DNA from: Pseudobdellovibrionaceae bacterium
GTDB lineage: Bacteria; Bdellovibrionota; Bdellovibrionia; Bdellovibrionales; Bdellovibrionaceae
Length of the DNA stretch: 64,000 nucleotides
Direction: 5' to 3'
Assembly (NCBI GenBank): GCA_016719575.1
Contig: JADJYV010000013.1
Span: forward strand, 806,001 to 870,000
Below the pieces are notes generated by a model that was given only the letters and a program-made list of their open reading frames with translations, had not been told where the DNA came from and searched no databases. This document shows, piece after piece, positions 63,647 to 64,000 of this stretch. The position numbers were made by a program, and so were the translations under genes. Numbering within the stretch: the stretch's first letter is position 1; every line of letters starts with the position of its first letter.

Positions 63647-64000
63647 TTAATTATCTGCTCTAAAGTAAAACGGATAGTTCACCTCGGCCACTGTACCAGC
63701 AGGTGGCTCTGGGAATCTCCATGTTGCCAAACGATCTCTTACACAATTTTCAACTGCGCGATTACCCAAAGTTGAACTCTTCACTTTCGCATTCAGTGCT
63801 CGGCCATGGTCAGCAATTGTCCACTCGATAACTACCTTACCCTCAAGCTTCTGAGTTTTATTAATTTTATTTAATTCTCTCTCATAACAGCCGCGAATTT
63901 CGCGAAGGCCCGCACGAATTACGCGCCGAACAGCCTCTCTATCAATGCTTCCGACGAAGTCCTCTTCTGCACCGCCTGGTTCAATCGCGACAGAGTTCTT
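63647..64000 (-). CDS. AgmX/PglI C-terminal-domain protein, 3' end only
   Basis: The last 117 residues of a gene that continues beyond the window. It reads AVRRVIRAGLREIRGCYERE, then VVIEWTIADHGRALNAKVKS, LGNRAVENCVRDRLATWRFP and ends VNYPFYFRADN. This is the TonB-like AgmX/PglI C-terminal domain (two Cys at GCYERE and ENCVRD) of myxobacterial and Bdellovibrio gliding proteins such as AgmX/GltJ. The domain is periplasmic and spans toward the outer membrane. The TolQ/TolR/TolR genes directly after it are the expected motor partners. Confidence 0.85.
   Translation of the reverse strand, partial: KNSVAIEPGGAEEDFVGSIDREAVRRVIRAGLREIRGCYERELNKINKTQKLEGKVVIEWTIADHGRALNAKVKSSTLGNRAVENCVRDRLATWRFPEPPAGTVAEVNYPFYFRADN

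Overview
The window looks like chromosomal DNA of a Gram-negative member of the Bdellovibrionota (a Bdellovibrio-like or Oligoflexia relative). The evidence is the combination of three tandem signal peptidase I genes after lepA, a TIGR02147-type regulator, a pilMNOPQ operon with a MYXO-type ABC transporter, a TolQ/TolR/TolR plus AgmX-tail gliding-motor operon, many lipoproteins and barrel-like secreted proteins, and frequent TTG/GTG starts behind strong GGAGG sites. This is inference from gene content; the 16S gene present here would settle it.

Layout. 1-7.8 kb: secreted or lipid-anchored enzymes (S33-like hydrolase, arylsulfatase, DUF2092 pair, AraC regulator diverging from a metallo-beta-lactamase-fold lipoprotein). 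8-12.2 kb: an accessory patch with three paralogous 370-residue proteins resembling phage tail/LamG proteins and a divergent Tat-signal protein made of seven 18-residue repeats. 12.4-21.2 kb: a glycosyltransferase fused to a papain-like domain, a secreted unknown, GST, cysteine synthase, and a three-gene operon (TIGR02147 regulator, HExxH/beta-barrel protein, lipoprotein), then a decayed copy of the DUF2092 pair. 21.3-26.5 kb: a sulfur module around a Crp/Fnr regulator. On one side are a persulfide dioxygenase-rhodanese fusion, two YeeE/YedE halves and a TSUP exporter; on the other a second persulfide dioxygenase, thioredoxin and a DUF2892 protein. A shared palindrome precedes both operons. 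26.6-29.8 kb: small secreted proteins, an orphan FliG-C-like protein and a VWA lipoprotein. 29.8-35.1 kb: a minus-strand rRNA operon (16S, tRNA-Ile, 23S, 5S) with tRNA-Ala upstream of its own promoter.

35-64 kb is almost entirely minus-strand housekeeping and envelope/motility DNA. In transcription order (right to left) it holds: an AgmX-like tail with TolQ/TolR/TolR motor genes; lptC/A, lptB, rpoN and a pseudopilin with an H-lectin-like domain; hpf; metK; lepA with three lepB; pyrB-carA-unknown-carB; ABC transporter-prepilin peptidase-pilMNOPQ-lipoprotein-rarA. Most neighbours overlap by 1-14 bases, implying translational coupling.

The best candidates for undescribed biology are the exported-looking glycosyltransferase/papain-like fusion, the phage-like paralogue patch with its Tat-repeat partner, the Crp/Fnr persulfide regulon with a defined operator, the lectin-tipped pseudopilin next to rpoN, and the unknown gene locked between carA and carB. 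No CRISPR array, insertion sequence or complete prophage was seen.
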